Shown here piece by piece: positions 1 to 11,900 of a stretch of 64,000 bases of DNA. The stretch is from CAZLGM01 sp964623625 (GTDB lineage: Bacteria; Desulfobacterota; Desulfobulbia; Desulfobulbales; Desulfocapsaceae), in contig CAZUUJ010000003.1 in NCBI GenBank assembly GCA_964623625.1, positions 25,523 to 89,522 on the forward strand, given 5' to 3'. How positions within the stretch are numbered: position 1 is the first letter of the stretch; each line of letters starts with the position of its first letter. The notes below the pieces were generated by a model. That model searched no databases. It saw only the letters and a list, made by a program, of their open reading frames with translations, and was not told the DNA's origin. Both the position numbers and the translations under genes were made by a program.

Positions 1-495
1 CATATTAATGGCAATCGACGGTGTTTTATGGACCAGCTTGACAAACTTGTCCCTCGGGAAATAGAGTAATTTCGTTTTTTCAAGGGTCTCGGCGTTGGCC
101 GGAAAAGAATGACCGTGGAAGACAGGGGCTTCGGCTATCATCTCTCCAGGATTGCAGATATGAAGAATATACTCCTTTCCACTGTCAGATATTTTGAAGA
201 TCTTTACCTTTCCGGACAGAACCATGTAAAAACCCTCACCTTCATCACCTTCAAAAGTAAGAAGTGAAAAATCAGGTTCTNNNNNNNNNNACTCTTTTCC
301 TGTTTCTTTTATTTTTAATATTTTTACCTTGCCGGACATAACCATTTAAAACCCCTCACCTTCATCACGTAAAAAAAAAAGCGACTCACCCTTTTCAAAT
401 AGTTTTTCACTGGCAATCCGCTCGATCTCATCCAATTGCTCTTCCGGCAATCCCTGGAAAAGCCCGCTCTCAGAAACAAGTTTTGCACAATCCAT
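1..495 (-). CDS. Cyclic-nucleotide-binding domain protein, broken by a scaffold gap (partial)
   Basis: The minus strand from an ATG at 495 reads an N-terminal helix (MDCAKLVSESGLFQGLPEEQ) and the start of a CRP/cNMP-binding beta barrel (FEKGESLFF), then meets a TAA where the family has FYMV. Beyond ten Ns, positions 280-1 read the same barrel again without stops (GDEGEGFYMVLSGKVKIF, then HICNPGEMIAEAP) and run off the window. The two pieces overlap in protein sequence but differ in DNA, so this is probably one gene whose contig ends were joined badly, though two paralogues or a real duplication cannot be excluded. The family are Crp/Fnr-like regulators or cNMP sensors; no DNA-binding domain is visible inside the window. 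Confidence 0.7.
281..290. other. Assembly gap (10 Ns)
   Basis: Ten N characters. Similar but non-identical sequence lies on both sides (about 156-255 and 291-368), as expected for two contig ends that should have overlapped. Confidence 0.95.
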
Positions 496-555
496 ATTCA
501 CCAAATCTTCTTAAACTGTCAGAGGAGTTTCGTTTTCTTTTCGACCTGAGAGAAC

Positions 556-1545
556 TTACTCGTCTTCCATCATTTTTTCAATCTGATGTCTGAAAGGATA
601 TGGAATGGCCCCATCCTGCTCTGAGAGAGTTTGTTTGTCTGAAGCTGTTGTCTTCAGGTTAGTGAAGTCGGACAGCAGCGGATTTGACTTTTTTAGTATT
701 TTTTTAATTGTTATCGGACCGACCCAAAGCATGTACTGCTCATTATACTCCGCCTCAACCGAAGCAGATTGTGGCGGCATGACAAGGCTCCCACTATTCT
801 TTTCTACAGCAAGGATTTCGATGGCGGTTTTTGCCCGCAAGATCTCATTATTGGCTAAGAACCATTCAACCCTTGTTCGTACAGTTCCAAAAACATCTAC
901 TGTTACATAGACATCAACCTCCGCCTCAGAAGGAGGCACTACATGGACCCCTTTCAAGAACAGGTAGGTCTGGAGCAATCCTGAAAGGTATTGTATATCA
1001 TTGGATGTAATCTCTTCCGACCCCTTATAGGCTCCCAAGCCTTTGTACTCAAGCCCGAGCTGCGCTTGGCTGCCGCTTCCTTCCTGGCTCGTTTGTTTCC
1101 AGTCAGGTGAAGCCAGAGTCGACTCTGTTTTACTGCTTGTTGTACTTGAAGTTGAATTGGAACTTGTTGTAGAGTCAGATTTTGTCGATCCTGATGTAAT
1201 TGTCCTGCTGGTAGTTTTTGAGGTGTATCTGGGATAAGTCGCCTTTTCGGTCGTTGCCGGTGTTTGGACATAATCCCCCCGAATCTGTGAAACAAGCGAT
1301 AGACGCCCTCCCTGCAGATTGCCGGTCCCTTTATCGCCTATAGCATTTATAAAGAGATTAACCTTTTTCCCTCGAATTGTTGAAAGATCAATTTTTTTAA
1401 TCGTTGCTCTAGTAGCAGCAGCAACCAGTTCCTGCTCTACGGCAAAACGCTTACCACCGCCATGGCCGGGAATACCGGTCAAAGATCCACAACCATTTAG
1501 AATCAAAAGTATTATTACTAGTCCAAGCAACTGATTTGTTTTCAT
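556..1545 (-). CDS. Putative lipoprotein with a Ser/Thr-rich linker, next to the type I secretion genes
   Basis: A 329-residue protein with a lipoprotein signal peptide: charged start (MKTNQ), hydrophobic stretch and lipobox LNGC at residues 16-19, so it should be lipid-anchored. A folded N-terminal part is followed by a low-complexity Ser/Thr/Lys segment (about residues 105-150) and a C-terminal domain containing SEAEVDVYVTVDVFG. I do not recognise the family. The start is supported by a strong ribosome binding site (AAGGGGAAATA before ATG). It follows the HlyD gene by 48 bp on the same strand and is probably the last gene of the secretion operon; an outer-membrane accessory role is inference from position only. 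Confidence 0.75.
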   Translation of the reverse strand: MKTNQLLGLVIILLILNGCGSLTGIPGHGGGKRFAVEQELVAAATRATIKKIDLSTIRGKKVNLFINAIGDKGTGNLQGGRLSLVSQIRGDYVQTPATTEKATYPRYTSKTTSRTITSGSTKSDSTTSSNSTSSTTSSKTESTLASPDWKQTSQEGSGSQAQLGLEYKGLGAYKGSEEITSNDIQYLSGLLQTYLFLKGVHVVPPSEAEVDVYVTVDVFGTVRTRVEWFLANNEILRAKTAIEILAVEKNSGSLVMPPQSASVEAEYNEQYMLWVGPITIKKILKKSNPLLSDFTNLKTTASDKQTLSEQDGAIPYPFRHQIEKMMEDE

Positions 1546-1593
1546 TATTTCCCCTTATTATTTTTACCAAATCTAGACACACCGATTTAATTT

Positions 1594-3018
1594 TTACGGT
1601 TCTCGAAAACTCTCATCCAAAGCCCGGATTATGGGATAGAGAAAATAGGAAATCACTTTCCGTTTACCGACCTTTATTTCAGCTCTTACTTTCATCCCCG
1701 GCATCAATCGAAACCCAGTAGGGACATTTTTAAGCTGTTGGGATAATAGACGGATACGCGTACGATAGAATCCGCTTTGTTCTTCTGTTTGTGTCGTATT
1801 ATTTGGCTGTTGTATATTATCCTTCTGAAATGAATCTTCGCTAATCACCCTTACCTCACCCGATAACGTGTCATGTCGCTGGAAGGGAAAAGCATCAAGC
1901 TTTACACGCACAGAATCGGATATTCGAATTCTTGCAATGTCCTTGGATGAAATATTGACTTCCGCCTCTATCTCACTGTTGAAAGGAACAAGGGTGATAA
2001 ATGGTTCTGCCTGCTGCACAATGGATCCCACAGACCGTTTGGCCATGTTGAGAACGATACCTTTCTGTAATGCACGTAAAGAGACAAGTTCATGCAATCG
2101 TTTTGCCTTGTTGATTTCTTCAGTTATCTTCTCATGCTCACTTCGAAGCTGAACCTGCTGCTCCATCAACTCGCCTTTTCGGTCCTCAATAAAGTGGAGC
2201 CATTCAGACTCAACCTGTTTCAGCTCGCCTAAAATCAGTTTTTCCTCTGCATCAAGATTTTCAATATCATTACCAATGAGCGTCCTTGATTTTTGCGCCT
2301 CCAGCAATTTCAATCTATAATCAACTCCGTTCTGAGGAAGTCTGGCAGTGACCCCTTCCACATCACGGAGCAGTTTGTGCTGTTTCTGCTTTCCCGCTTT
2401 CTTAACACTGATTAATGAACGTTTTGCCTGAAGCGCCCCAATCTTTTCATCCTTCATCTGTTTGTTTCGCTGAAAGATTTTCTTTCTTTGATTAAAAAGA
2501 TTCTCCTGCAATATGCCATCCTCACCGTCAGTGGGCTGAGAATTAAAGGATCTATTCTCCAACTCCGCTCGGATTCTTCTAAGCTGGACGCCAAGGGTCT
2601 GGTGCTGTCTGCTCAATCTGGTTAAATCAGCGCTGGCAAAAGTCGAATCAAGGGTGGCAAGCAATTGTCCCTCTTCGACAATATCGCCAACCCGGACTTC
2701 AATTGATCGTATTATCGCCGTATTCAATGGCTGAATGACAATTGTCGGAGCCGTTGTAATCAATTTGCCCTGAGCAACTACAATTCGGTCAACTCGAAAA
2801 AATATAGCACCAACAACTACTGCAACGAGTGTTGCCAGAATAAGATAAAGAACCCAGCGTACTTTTCCCGATACTGGCCGTTCCTCTATTTCAACGGCAT
2901 CAGGTTGATACTTGAGAACCTCATGATTGGTTTTCTTTCCATTATCTTTCAATGCTTTCACTTCCTTTTCCCCGTCATTCCAGCATGCACTTAAATTGAA
3001 CAGCCGGAATCCAGCCAT
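1594..3018 (-). CDS. HlyD-family membrane fusion protein of a type I secretion system
   Basis: A 474-residue periplasmic adaptor linking the inner-membrane ABC transporter to a TolC-like channel. It has a cytoplasmic N-terminus, one membrane helix (WVLYLILATLVAVVVGAIFF, about 55-75), a lipoyl/barrel half (VRVGDIVEEGQLLATLDS), a long coiled-coil hairpin (about 130-310), the returning half and the family C-terminal signature YFLYPIIRALDESFREP. It lies 21 bp downstream of the HlyB-type gene in one operon. The first ~18 residues (FNLSACWNDG) look derived from an intergenic repeat, so the true start may be a downstream GTG/TTG such as the GTG after GGGGAAAAGGAA near 2963. No TolC gene is in the window. 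Confidence 0.92.
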   Translation of the reverse strand: MAGFRLFNLSACWNDGEKEVKALKDNGKKTNHEVLKYQPDAVEIEERPVSGKVRWVLYLILATLVAVVVGAIFFRVDRIVVAQGKLITTAPTIVIQPLNTAIIRSIEVRVGDIVEEGQLLATLDSTFASADLTRLSRQHQTLGVQLRRIRAELENRSFNSQPTDGEDGILQENLFNQRKKIFQRNKQMKDEKIGALQAKRSLISVKKAGKQKQHKLLRDVEGVTARLPQNGVDYRLKLLEAQKSRTLIGNDIENLDAEEKLILGELKQVESEWLHFIEDRKGELMEQQVQLRSEHEKITEEINKAKRLHELVSLRALQKGIVLNMAKRSVGSIVQQAEPFITLVPFNSEIEAEVNISSKDIARIRISDSVRVKLDAFPFQRHDTLSGEVRVISEDSFQKDNIQQPNNTTQTEEQSGFYRTRIRLLSQQLKNVPTGFRLMPGMKVRAEIKVGKRKVISYFLYPIIRALDESFREP

Positions 3019-3039
3019 TCAACAAGCCCTAACAGCTTT

Positions 3040-5595
3040 TCACACCAACTCCATCTGTTGTTCCCAAAGGTTTTTATACAACAGGCAATGATCAAGCAGA
3101 TATTGGTGGTTGCCATGCTCTACCAATTTCCCATCTTCCAGTACAATGATGCTGTCTGCATCTTTCAGCATCGACAATCTATGTGAAACAATAATAACGG
3201 TGCGATCTTGACCGATTTTAGCGAGGTTATTTCGAACAATTCTTTCACTTTCAGGATCAAGTGAACTGGTTGCTTCATCCAGTATCAGGATCTGAGGATG
3301 GGTCAGTAAAGCCCGTGCGATGGCCAACCGTTGCCGCTGTCCACCCGACATATTGGTTGCCCCTTCCTCCAATAGTGTGTCATAGCCATGAATCATCTCA
3401 ACGATAAATTCATCAGCTCCTGCAAGGATTGCAGCATTGATGATTTCCTGTCGCGATGCTCCTGTTTGTCCAGATCTTATGTTTTCGGCAACGGATGTGC
3501 GAAAAAGAAAATTCTCCTGCAATACCACACCTGTATTTCTTCGCAAATGAGCCGTATCTATCTCTCCCATATAACAATCGTTGATACGGATTGTGCCATT
3601 TGTCGGAAAGTAAGCTTTTTGCAGCAGCCGTGTAAGAGTGGTTTTCCCGGAACCGCTCGGCCCGACAATGCCCAAAGTAGAACCGGCAGGAATCGTAAAA
3701 GAAATATCTTTTAAAGCTTCCGATAGCCCGACCCCATAGCGAAAACTCACGCGGTCAAAAACTATATCGCCAAGCAATGACGGTCTGGTGCCATGCCTGT
3801 CGGCTCCCCACTCTGTTTTTGCGTTCATTACGGTACCAAGTTTTTCAACGGAAAGGGCCGCTTCCTGATACTGATGAATAAGACCGACCAGCCGTACGAG
3901 CGGTGAAGTAACCCTGCTGGCCAGCATCTGGAAAGCAATCAAAGCACCTACTGTTATAACTCCGCTAAATACCTGACTGGCTCCAAGCCAGATCAGCAGA
4001 ACTATCATTAATCGCTCCAATAGCTGAGTGATTGATTTTGCCGTAATCGAGATTTTTCCGACCCGGAACTGCATACTGATTGCCTGGGCCACTTTATTCT
4101 CCCACCGATTTCTCAGCAGTGGTTCAATCGCCATTGCCTTAACCGTCGACATGCCGTTAATCGTTTCCACCAGCATGGCCTGCCTTTTGCCTTCCGCTTC
4201 ATAAAGCTCGTCTAGTCGACGTTTAAACGGCGACATCAGAAGGAAGATAACGGTTGCAATCAGAAGAGTGAAAACAAGAACAATAACGGTCAGTTTAAAA
4301 CTGTAGAAAAAAAGAAATGGCAAAAAGATGAAAAGAGACGTTGCTTCAAGGAAAGTGAGAAAAACACTGCCTGTCAAAAATCCTCGGATATTGGAGGTCT
4401 GCTGCATATGTTTTGTCAACACCCCAGCAGTCATCTTCTCAAAAAAATCAAGAGGAAGATTCAACATATGCCTAAACGTTCTGGCGGTAACCCGCAGATC
4501 AATCTTGTTCGTTGCATTGAGCAACAGGTAATCTCTTAGATAATCCAGACAGCCGTTGACGATAAGCATCACTGTCATCCCTATGCCCAACACATGCAAG
4601 GTTGTGAAGGCCTGGTTCACCAGAACCTTGTCGATAACGATCTGAAAGAAAAGAGGAGTGATAAGAGCAATCGCATTGATAAAGAGAACGGCGAGACCGA
4701 TATCAAAGAAAGTTATTTTCTGCCGAAGAATTTCCGGCATAAACCAACGCAGACTAAACGGCTGATTCTCGTCGGAAAGCTTATACTTTTTCTTGAAAAT
4801 ATAAATATCTCCATCCCATAACTCCGCAATCTCGCTCCGGGTCATGTTTGTAAATTGTTCTTTCTCAGAAGCAATCGGATTCCAGATGCCGATCGACACA
4901 TCATTAGATCCATCACTCGACGAAACAACGCCGGTAGCAACTACATGAGTTCCATTTCCAAGCTTCAGAATGGCGGGATATGCCTTATTCAGATTGATCA
5001 GGCCTTCCCATTCCATCTTCATCAACTTCCCCTTCATACCGAAATCTTTTCCCATTCGCAAAAGGGTGTTTTGAGTGATCTCATCCTTACTTAACCCATA
5101 CTCATGTTGTAAACGTTCCTGGGTCAGTTCGACTTTATGCTCACCTGCAACGACTGAGAAACAGGCAAGAGCTGTATTTATTTTTTCAAAAAATAAAACA
5201 GCACCGGTCCAGAGATTTTGAAAATCTGCTGAAATAATAGTATCGCCAGGGCTTTCTCCCGGTTTCAATATGGTCACACTAGCCGGTTCACTCTTTCCTT
5301 CATCTTCTATTTCTCCGATAATCTGATAACTCCCATCCACCATTTCAACAATGATAGGAAGTTTGGATGCCAGTTGAGCCAGCTGTTTTGGCGACTGGTG
5401 ATAAATAACTGTCTTCAAACCATATATATTGGCCATTTGGATAATACGTTCCAACCCCCTTTCACCGTCTTGATCTGCTGGTAGATCATCTTTCGCATCA
5501 AGTGAATCGGAAAAGCCAGTCCAGCCATTATGATCGGCCAGATAGCGGCAACAATCTAAAAGACTCAAATCTTGAAGAGGACGTTCGGTTTCCAT
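3040..5595 (-). CDS. Type I secretion ABC transporter (HlyB type) with an enlarged N-terminal region
   Basis: An 851-residue inner-membrane permease/ATPase expected to export the adjacent RTX protein. From the N-terminus: a peptidase-C39-like segment (SLLDCCRYLADHNGW, residues 1-125), a second C39-like segment (TALACFSVVAGEH to HVVATGV, about 145-270), a six-helix ABC membrane domain (about 285-560) and an ATPase with Walker A GPSGSGKTT (about 648), signature MSGGQRQRLAIARAL, Walker B ILILDEATSSLD and H-loop IIVSHRL. HlyB is about 707 residues with one such N-terminal domain, so this protein carries roughly 140 extra residues. A catalytic Cys-His pair is not convincingly present, consistent with substrates lacking a double-glycine leader. 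Confidence 0.93.
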   Translation of the reverse strand: METERPLQDLSLLDCCRYLADHNGWTGFSDSLDAKDDLPADQDGERGLERIIQMANIYGLKTVIYHQSPKQLAQLASKLPIIVEMVDGSYQIIGEIEDEGKSEPASVTILKPGESPGDTIISADFQNLWTGAVLFFEKINTALACFSVVAGEHKVELTQERLQHEYGLSKDEITQNTLLRMGKDFGMKGKLMKMEWEGLINLNKAYPAILKLGNGTHVVATGVVSSSDGSNDVSIGIWNPIASEKEQFTNMTRSEIAELWDGDIYIFKKKYKLSDENQPFSLRWFMPEILRQKITFFDIGLAVLFINAIALITPLFFQIVIDKVLVNQAFTTLHVLGIGMTVMLIVNGCLDYLRDYLLLNATNKIDLRVTARTFRHMLNLPLDFFEKMTAGVLTKHMQQTSNIRGFLTGSVFLTFLEATSLFIFLPFLFFYSFKLTVIVLVFTLLIATVIFLLMSPFKRRLDELYEAEGKRQAMLVETINGMSTVKAMAIEPLLRNRWENKVAQAISMQFRVGKISITAKSITQLLERLMIVLLIWLGASQVFSGVITVGALIAFQMLASRVTSPLVRLVGLIHQYQEAALSVEKLGTVMNAKTEWGADRHGTRPSLLGDIVFDRVSFRYGVGLSEALKDISFTIPAGSTLGIVGPSGSGKTTLTRLLQKAYFPTNGTIRINDCYMGEIDTAHLRRNTGVVLQENFLFRTSVAENIRSGQTGASRQEIINAAILAGADEFIVEMIHGYDTLLEEGATNMSGGQRQRLAIARALLTHPQILILDEATSSLDPESERIVRNNLAKIGQDRTVIIVSHRLSMLKDADSIIVLEDGKLVEHGNHQYLLDHCLLYKNLWEQQMELV

Positions 5596-5980
5596 AGAAT
5601 TTGTTATTGTTTTCTTGTCAAAAAATCAGATTTTTAATCCCCTCTACCATGCTGATATGACAATGAGATGACGAAATGAAAAAAACCGCGATTTTTTTAG
5701 ACTTTGGGGTTTTTGAAACTGGTGATCTTAAAAAGATCTTACAATTTAAACATTTTATTCAAGGACTAGGATCATTTTAAAAACAGTCACTTGAGGATAA
5801 ACTCCGTATATTTGGCTTGTGTGAGCATTTTATTCTTTGCTGTGACACTGTATCTGGGCAGGCAAGTGCGGTTACGAGACTCCGAAATAGAAATTCTTCA
5901 AAATGGCCTTTAAACGAATCCGTTATTATTGAACTGTTTTGTCAGGTATCTTCAGAGTACCATAACCATTACTATGAGAC
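5596..5980. promoter_or_regulatory. Intergenic region between the RTX gene and the transporter operon
   Basis: 385 bp without a gene. The hlyB-type operon probably starts here, since the RTX gene ends at 5981. An AT-rich stretch with TTGACA on the minus strand sits near 5612-5617 but has no good -10 partner. The motif GAGATGACGAAA at 5665-5676 recurs upstream of the RTX operon and inside the neighbouring mobile element. A short symmetrical A-tract/CCGCG/T-tract sequence at about 5681-5699 could be part of a transcription end for the RTX gene, but its stem is mostly A-T. Confidence 0.4.
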
Positions 5981-8900
5981 TTATACAGTCAACAGCGCAT
6001 TCTTTAACTCGCTTTCACGGTCAGCGCTGGTTCCAAGAAAACCCGTAAGGGAAGATTGCACTGACAAATTTGATTGCAGACTGATACTATCTGTCTGCCT
6101 TCTATAATTATCATAGTGGTTATTGACTATTGATATGGTTGAACTACCTGTAGATGATTCCATTTGAGATGTAGCTCTGTTCTTTGTCAGTTGCGCTAGA
6201 AGGGAACCGGCTTCCTTTTCTTCTGATTTCCCCTTGCCAGATTGGATCTTGGAAACTCCACTTTTTATGGGAATCTCCCGCAGCAGATCAAGGCTTTTCC
6301 GATTATTCTGCCATGGTCTTTTAAAGCCCTCAGAAGGTGTTAATTGCAGGATTCGTTGTTGTATATCGTGTGTTTCAAGATATTTTTTTAGAATAGATGT
6401 ATTTGCGGGTGTTTCCTGCTTATCTTTTTCGGTTGGCGTTGAGGTCTCAGTTGACTGTTTCCCTGATGAGGACGTCTGCAGCTTCTCAGCATTATTGTTT
6501 TCAACATTGGTTTGTTGAACCGGGCCTGCCGTTTTTTGTGGCAAAACAGAAGCCATCTTCAGTATCACCTGTTCGGTTATCTGTTCATCTTGAGAACTCT
6601 CACTTTTCACATTGCTAAATGTAAGCGTTGTTGTTGTGATACCACCTTTACCGTCATCAATGGTGATTACGGCAAATTCATCACCAGCATATTCCTCCCC
6701 GGTTTCGTATCTCCAATTGCCGTTTTCATCAATAGTCAATGTACCATTCTCCGGCCCGACACTGATGGTGAAGGTCACCGTATCTCCATCAACATCGGTT
6801 GCCGGCACCGTACCTGTTGCAACAACAGTGTCCTGGAGAACCGTGGTCAGCCTTTCAGGCGCCTCGGGAGTATCGTTTACCGGCAAAACCGTTATTGAAA
6901 GTGTCGCCTTGGTTGAAAGACTGTATTCATTTGCTATTGTTATGAGGACTGCATCACTGCCAAAAAAGTTTTCTTTGGGTTTGTAGCTGAATTTGCCGTC
7001 TTCATCCAGTTGGAACTCACCGAACTCACTGTCTTTGTTGATACTGTATGTAAGAGTTCCACCAACCGGATTATCGACCTCCAGCCTGCTTTCAAGACGA
7101 CTGTCTTCGTCCAAGCTTAATTCGTTCTTTTTTAAGCTCGGTTTGCTGACCATAACTTCAAAGAGCAAATCAATCGACCGGCTTCCGCCCTTGTCATCTT
7201 CAACTAGAACCGTTGCTTTATCTTCTCCTACAAAACCTCTTGCAGCCTCATAACTCCAGCTTCCATCTGCTTCAACAGCAAATGTTCCGGATGGCTGTTC
7301 ACCGGTAATAGTAAATGACAGATTATCTTCATCAATATCACTTGCTTCTAGCTGTCCTGTTGCAAGACGAACATCTTGAAGGATGTTTTTCTCTGGTATT
7401 CTAATTACAGGTAAATCATTGACCGGTAGAACCGAAAAGAGAATTGTAGCTTCTGCAGGCATCCAATACTTGTTTCTAACAGTTAAGCTTACTCGATCTT
7501 CACCGTTGAAATCATTTAAAGGTTTATAGGTATACCAACCTTCTTCATCTATTTGAAAAACACCATATTCACTGTCATCATCAATAGAAAAAGTCAGCCT
7601 GCCGCCTACAGAATTCTCCACAGATAAGTTCCCAGAAAATATTGAATCCTCGTTAAGAACAACACTATCTTTTTTAACCAAAGGAGGGGAAACCTGAACG
7701 TAAAAAGACAAATCAACCTCTTTATTCCCGCCATTTCCATCTTCAACTAAAACTATAACCTTATCATTGCCGATAAATCCTTCAGCCGCTTCATACTCCC
7801 AACTGCCATTCTCTTTTATGCGTAAATTACCGACAGGCGGCTCACCGACTATCGAATAGCTCAGTTCATCTCCGTCGATATCATGGGCAACAAGTTGACC
7901 CTCATAAGACCTAATATCCTGAAGATGATATTGTTCAACCGGTTCTATAACAGGCGCGTCGTTCACCGGTTTGATGGTGAGATCGATGGTCGAAATAGCT
8001 TCTCCACCGGCGTCATTTTTTATTTTAACCTTTACCTGATCGCTACCATTAAAGTTCTCGTCGGGTGTATAGTACCATGAACCGTCATCCTCAAGGTCAA
8101 ACTCACCGCTGGCAGCCTCCTGCCAGATAGAAAATCCCGGTTCGTCACCACCATTTTCCACTTCGATCTGTCCATCGATATCGCTATCTTCATCAAGACT
8201 CTTTTCATAGTTTGCGACTTGCAGGAGTAGAGGATCGGCGGCGTCATCGTCGTCATAGCCATCATCGTCATATCCGTCTTCTCCTCCGTCATCAGCTAGT
8301 GATTGAATGATCTCTTCCGGGCTTTTTGTGGTTCCACCCTGTATTTTAAAAGTCTCGACACTGTTTCCTGCTATAAGTAAATAGTGTTGCAGTTCCTTTC
8401 CGTAACGAACATGCAAGTCTTCATCTTCAAGCTCGAACGATATATTCTCCCAATCGATATCCCTATTAAACACGACACAATCATTTCCATCGTCATCATA
8501 CAGATAATCGTTCACTATCAGATCATCATCGTAAAGGCTGGCCTCATCATCTGCTGATAAATAATAGTGATCATTGCCCCTACCACCTGCTAGAATATTG
8601 CTGCCATACCCCCCGTCCAACTGGTCATCACCATCTTCAGCATTTAAATAGTCATCCCCGGAATTGCCGAATAATTGATCTTGTCCCTCTCCTCCTTCCA
8701 ACATGTCATCACCGGCACCGGCTTCAATTAAATCATTCCCTCTTTTTGCATTTAAATAATCATCACTATCATCCCCTCTAAGTATGTCATCTCCATCGGT
8801 TCCACTTATATATTTTTCGTACCCACCAGTATCATCATCATAGCTGCCGAGGTCGTCATCATATCCATCTTCTCCTCCATCATCGGTTAATGACTGAATA

Positions 8901-11900
8901 ATATCTTCTCTGCTTTTTACGCCTCCGCCCTCTATTTTAAAAGTCTCGACACTGTTTCCTTCTACGAACAAACTATGTTGCAGTTCCTCTCCGTAACGAA
9001 CGTGCAAGTCTTCATCTTCAAGCTCAAACTGTATATCCTCCCAATTCAGGCTATTGTTAAAAATTACACTGTCATTGCCACCCTCGTCATATATATAATC
9101 CTCTGCAATATAATCATCATCATAGAGACCATCCTCTACATCCGACGACAACAGATATGTATCATCTCCATGACCGCCGAAAAGTCTGTTTGAACCGTAT
9201 CCGCCGTCAATATAATTATCACCGGAGTTCCCATGTAATTCATCGTCGCTATCACTACCTTTCAGGATCAATTTTTCATCAATCTGACTATGTGATGAAT
9301 TGTTATCATCGTTATCTTCCCCATGGCTGTCTTCTGAAAGGCGGATAGGAAGAGTTGTGCCATCGATTAATTGAAAGGATTCAATACAGTATCTCGATGC
9401 CATCAGGCTATGTTGAAGCTGTTTACCATAACGGACGAGTAAACCTTCATTTTTTAAGGTAAAGGAGACTTCTTCACTACCGACATTCGAACTAAAAACG
9501 ACCCGATCAAAACCGCCGGTATCGAAGATATGATCATCATTTATTACGTTTTCATCATTCCCATCGATCAAGAGCAAATATGTATCATTTCCACCACGTC
9601 CATGCAGTATATTTGATCCGGTACCGCCGCATAGAAAATCGTTTTCATTCCCTCCTTCGAGGTAATCGTTTCCCTCCCCACCTTCCAAACTGTTGCTAAA
9701 ATTGGAAAACCCGTAGACATAATCATTATATTTGGAACCTATCACTCCAACAATTTCTTCAAATTCATCACCTTCAGCATCACCACCCTCTGCAGATCCA
9801 TAATCGAGGTTAATCGTCACCGCTGAAGACGAATCAGAATAATCAGCAGTTCCACCAGTTAAAAAATCACTACCGGGTCCGCCTATCAGCAATGTGTCCC
9901 TGAAAGAAAAACTGCCTCCGTTGAGATTATCGTTACCATCACCGCCATGGAGGACATCATTACCTCCCCAGCTAACCAAATAATCGTCTCCCTCTCCCCC
10001 ATATAGGGTGTCGGTTCCGATTCCCCCGTCTAAAGTATCGTCACTACCGAGACCTTTTATTACATCATCGCCACTCTCACCATATATATAGTCATCTTCT
10101 GGACTACCTGATAACTGATCATTGCCTGGACCACCGGTAACGGTTTTCCCCCGATTTCTATTGAATGTGACACTGGATGTGAAATTGCTGCTAACAGTAG
10201 AAGGTATTTTCTCTTTTTCTCGTAGTTGCCAGTAATGATCATATGAAATGGCACCGTTATCAAACGAGCCGAAACCGTTTATTATTCTATTGATTTCATT
10301 TATTTTGTATTCATCAATATCCCCGGAACTACCAGGCGTTCTGGGAGGATAGTAGAGCTCGACAGGATTTTTAATTTCTCCTTTATTCTGACTATTTGAA
10401 GAACCTCCGCCTGAGGTTGTTGAGCCACTGCTGTAATCTGTTACCAGGCGAGCTATATCTAAATCCCACCGGGAATAAATATCGATATTGTTCTCAGACG
10501 TGTTTTCTTCCGGAAAAAGCGTATGATAGATTTCTTCGATACTGAGTTGGCGTTGATTTGAGTCAGACGTTTCACTGCCGGGTGATGGACTTTCATCAGT
10601 GCTGTCTGAGTTGTTTCCCTCTTGCATTACTACTTGAGATAAAACAGCATCATGTCCATATCTGCTGCCATCCGCTAAATTATATTGGAAAGAAAAATTT
10701 GACTTTCCGCCTTTAATAATAACTCTATCGTCAGCTGAATATTCAATCCAAAGATCAGCTCCATCTTCATTCCTGGCAACTTGCCCGCCGCTTGTTGTCG
10801 CGTAATAGACGGACAACTGGGAAATATCCGTTATGGTATTGAAATGGATTGAATTGTTGCCTTGGGTATCAATGAGATAGTCGGTGCCGTCGCCGAAAGA
10901 AAATACGTAGGTATCATCGCCTGCTTCACCTTGCAGCGAGTCGTTTCCCCTGCTTCCGGCCAGCGTATCATTCCCTTTCCCGCCAAAAAGAAGATCGTCT
11001 CCCTCATTGCCATCCAGTGCGTCTTCTCCATCACCGCCTATGAGCTGGTCCTGTCCTTGACCGCCGAAGAGTTGGTCATCATCACCATAACCAAACAACA
11101 TGTCATCGCCAGTTTGGCCATAAAGTACATCATCTCCACCATGCCCTTGCAGTTCATCATTCCCCGGACCACCGTAAAGAAAATCATTTCCGCTTCCTGA
11201 CTTGTCTTCGTTATCTCCAAACAGTACATCGTCATCTTCACCGCCTGATAGGATATCATCACCGTCATTGCCGTAGAGATTGTCAATGCCTGATTCTCCA
11301 ATCAGGATATCAGCCCCGCCAAGGCCGTAAAGATCATCGTCTCCTTCACCGCCGAACAGGACATCGGCCCCGTCACCGGAACCATCCCCATTATCACCTA
11401 CTAAAAGATCGTTCTTGTTGCCGCCAAAGAGGAGGTCGTTGTCTAATCCTCCAATGAGTGTATCCTCATCCTCGTTACCGTTGAGGATATCATTGCCGCC
11501 ATTGCCCTCTAAATAATCAACTCCGGCTCCACCTGAAAGAAAATCATCATTTCCTTCTGATACAGTCGTGATAGGAAAATTCGATTTATAATCAGTTATA
11601 TAGCCTTTAGGGGAGAAAACCGGTTGTATATCAAGAGAGGGAAGTTGATCCAGGTCAAAAAAGACACTTTTCTTAAAACCTCCGTTAAGTTCATTCCCGT
11701 GCTGATCTATTTCGGATAAATACCCATCTCCAAAAAGAAAATCCATGTCTTCCATTCCGTACAGGATATCATTATCATACCCACCTGCCAGAACGTCAGT
11801 ACCTTCACCGCCCGATATGATATCATCTCCCTTAAAACCGGCTAAAAAATCATTATCGCTGTTCCCATCAATAGTATCATCACCCTCGGAGCCTTTAATA

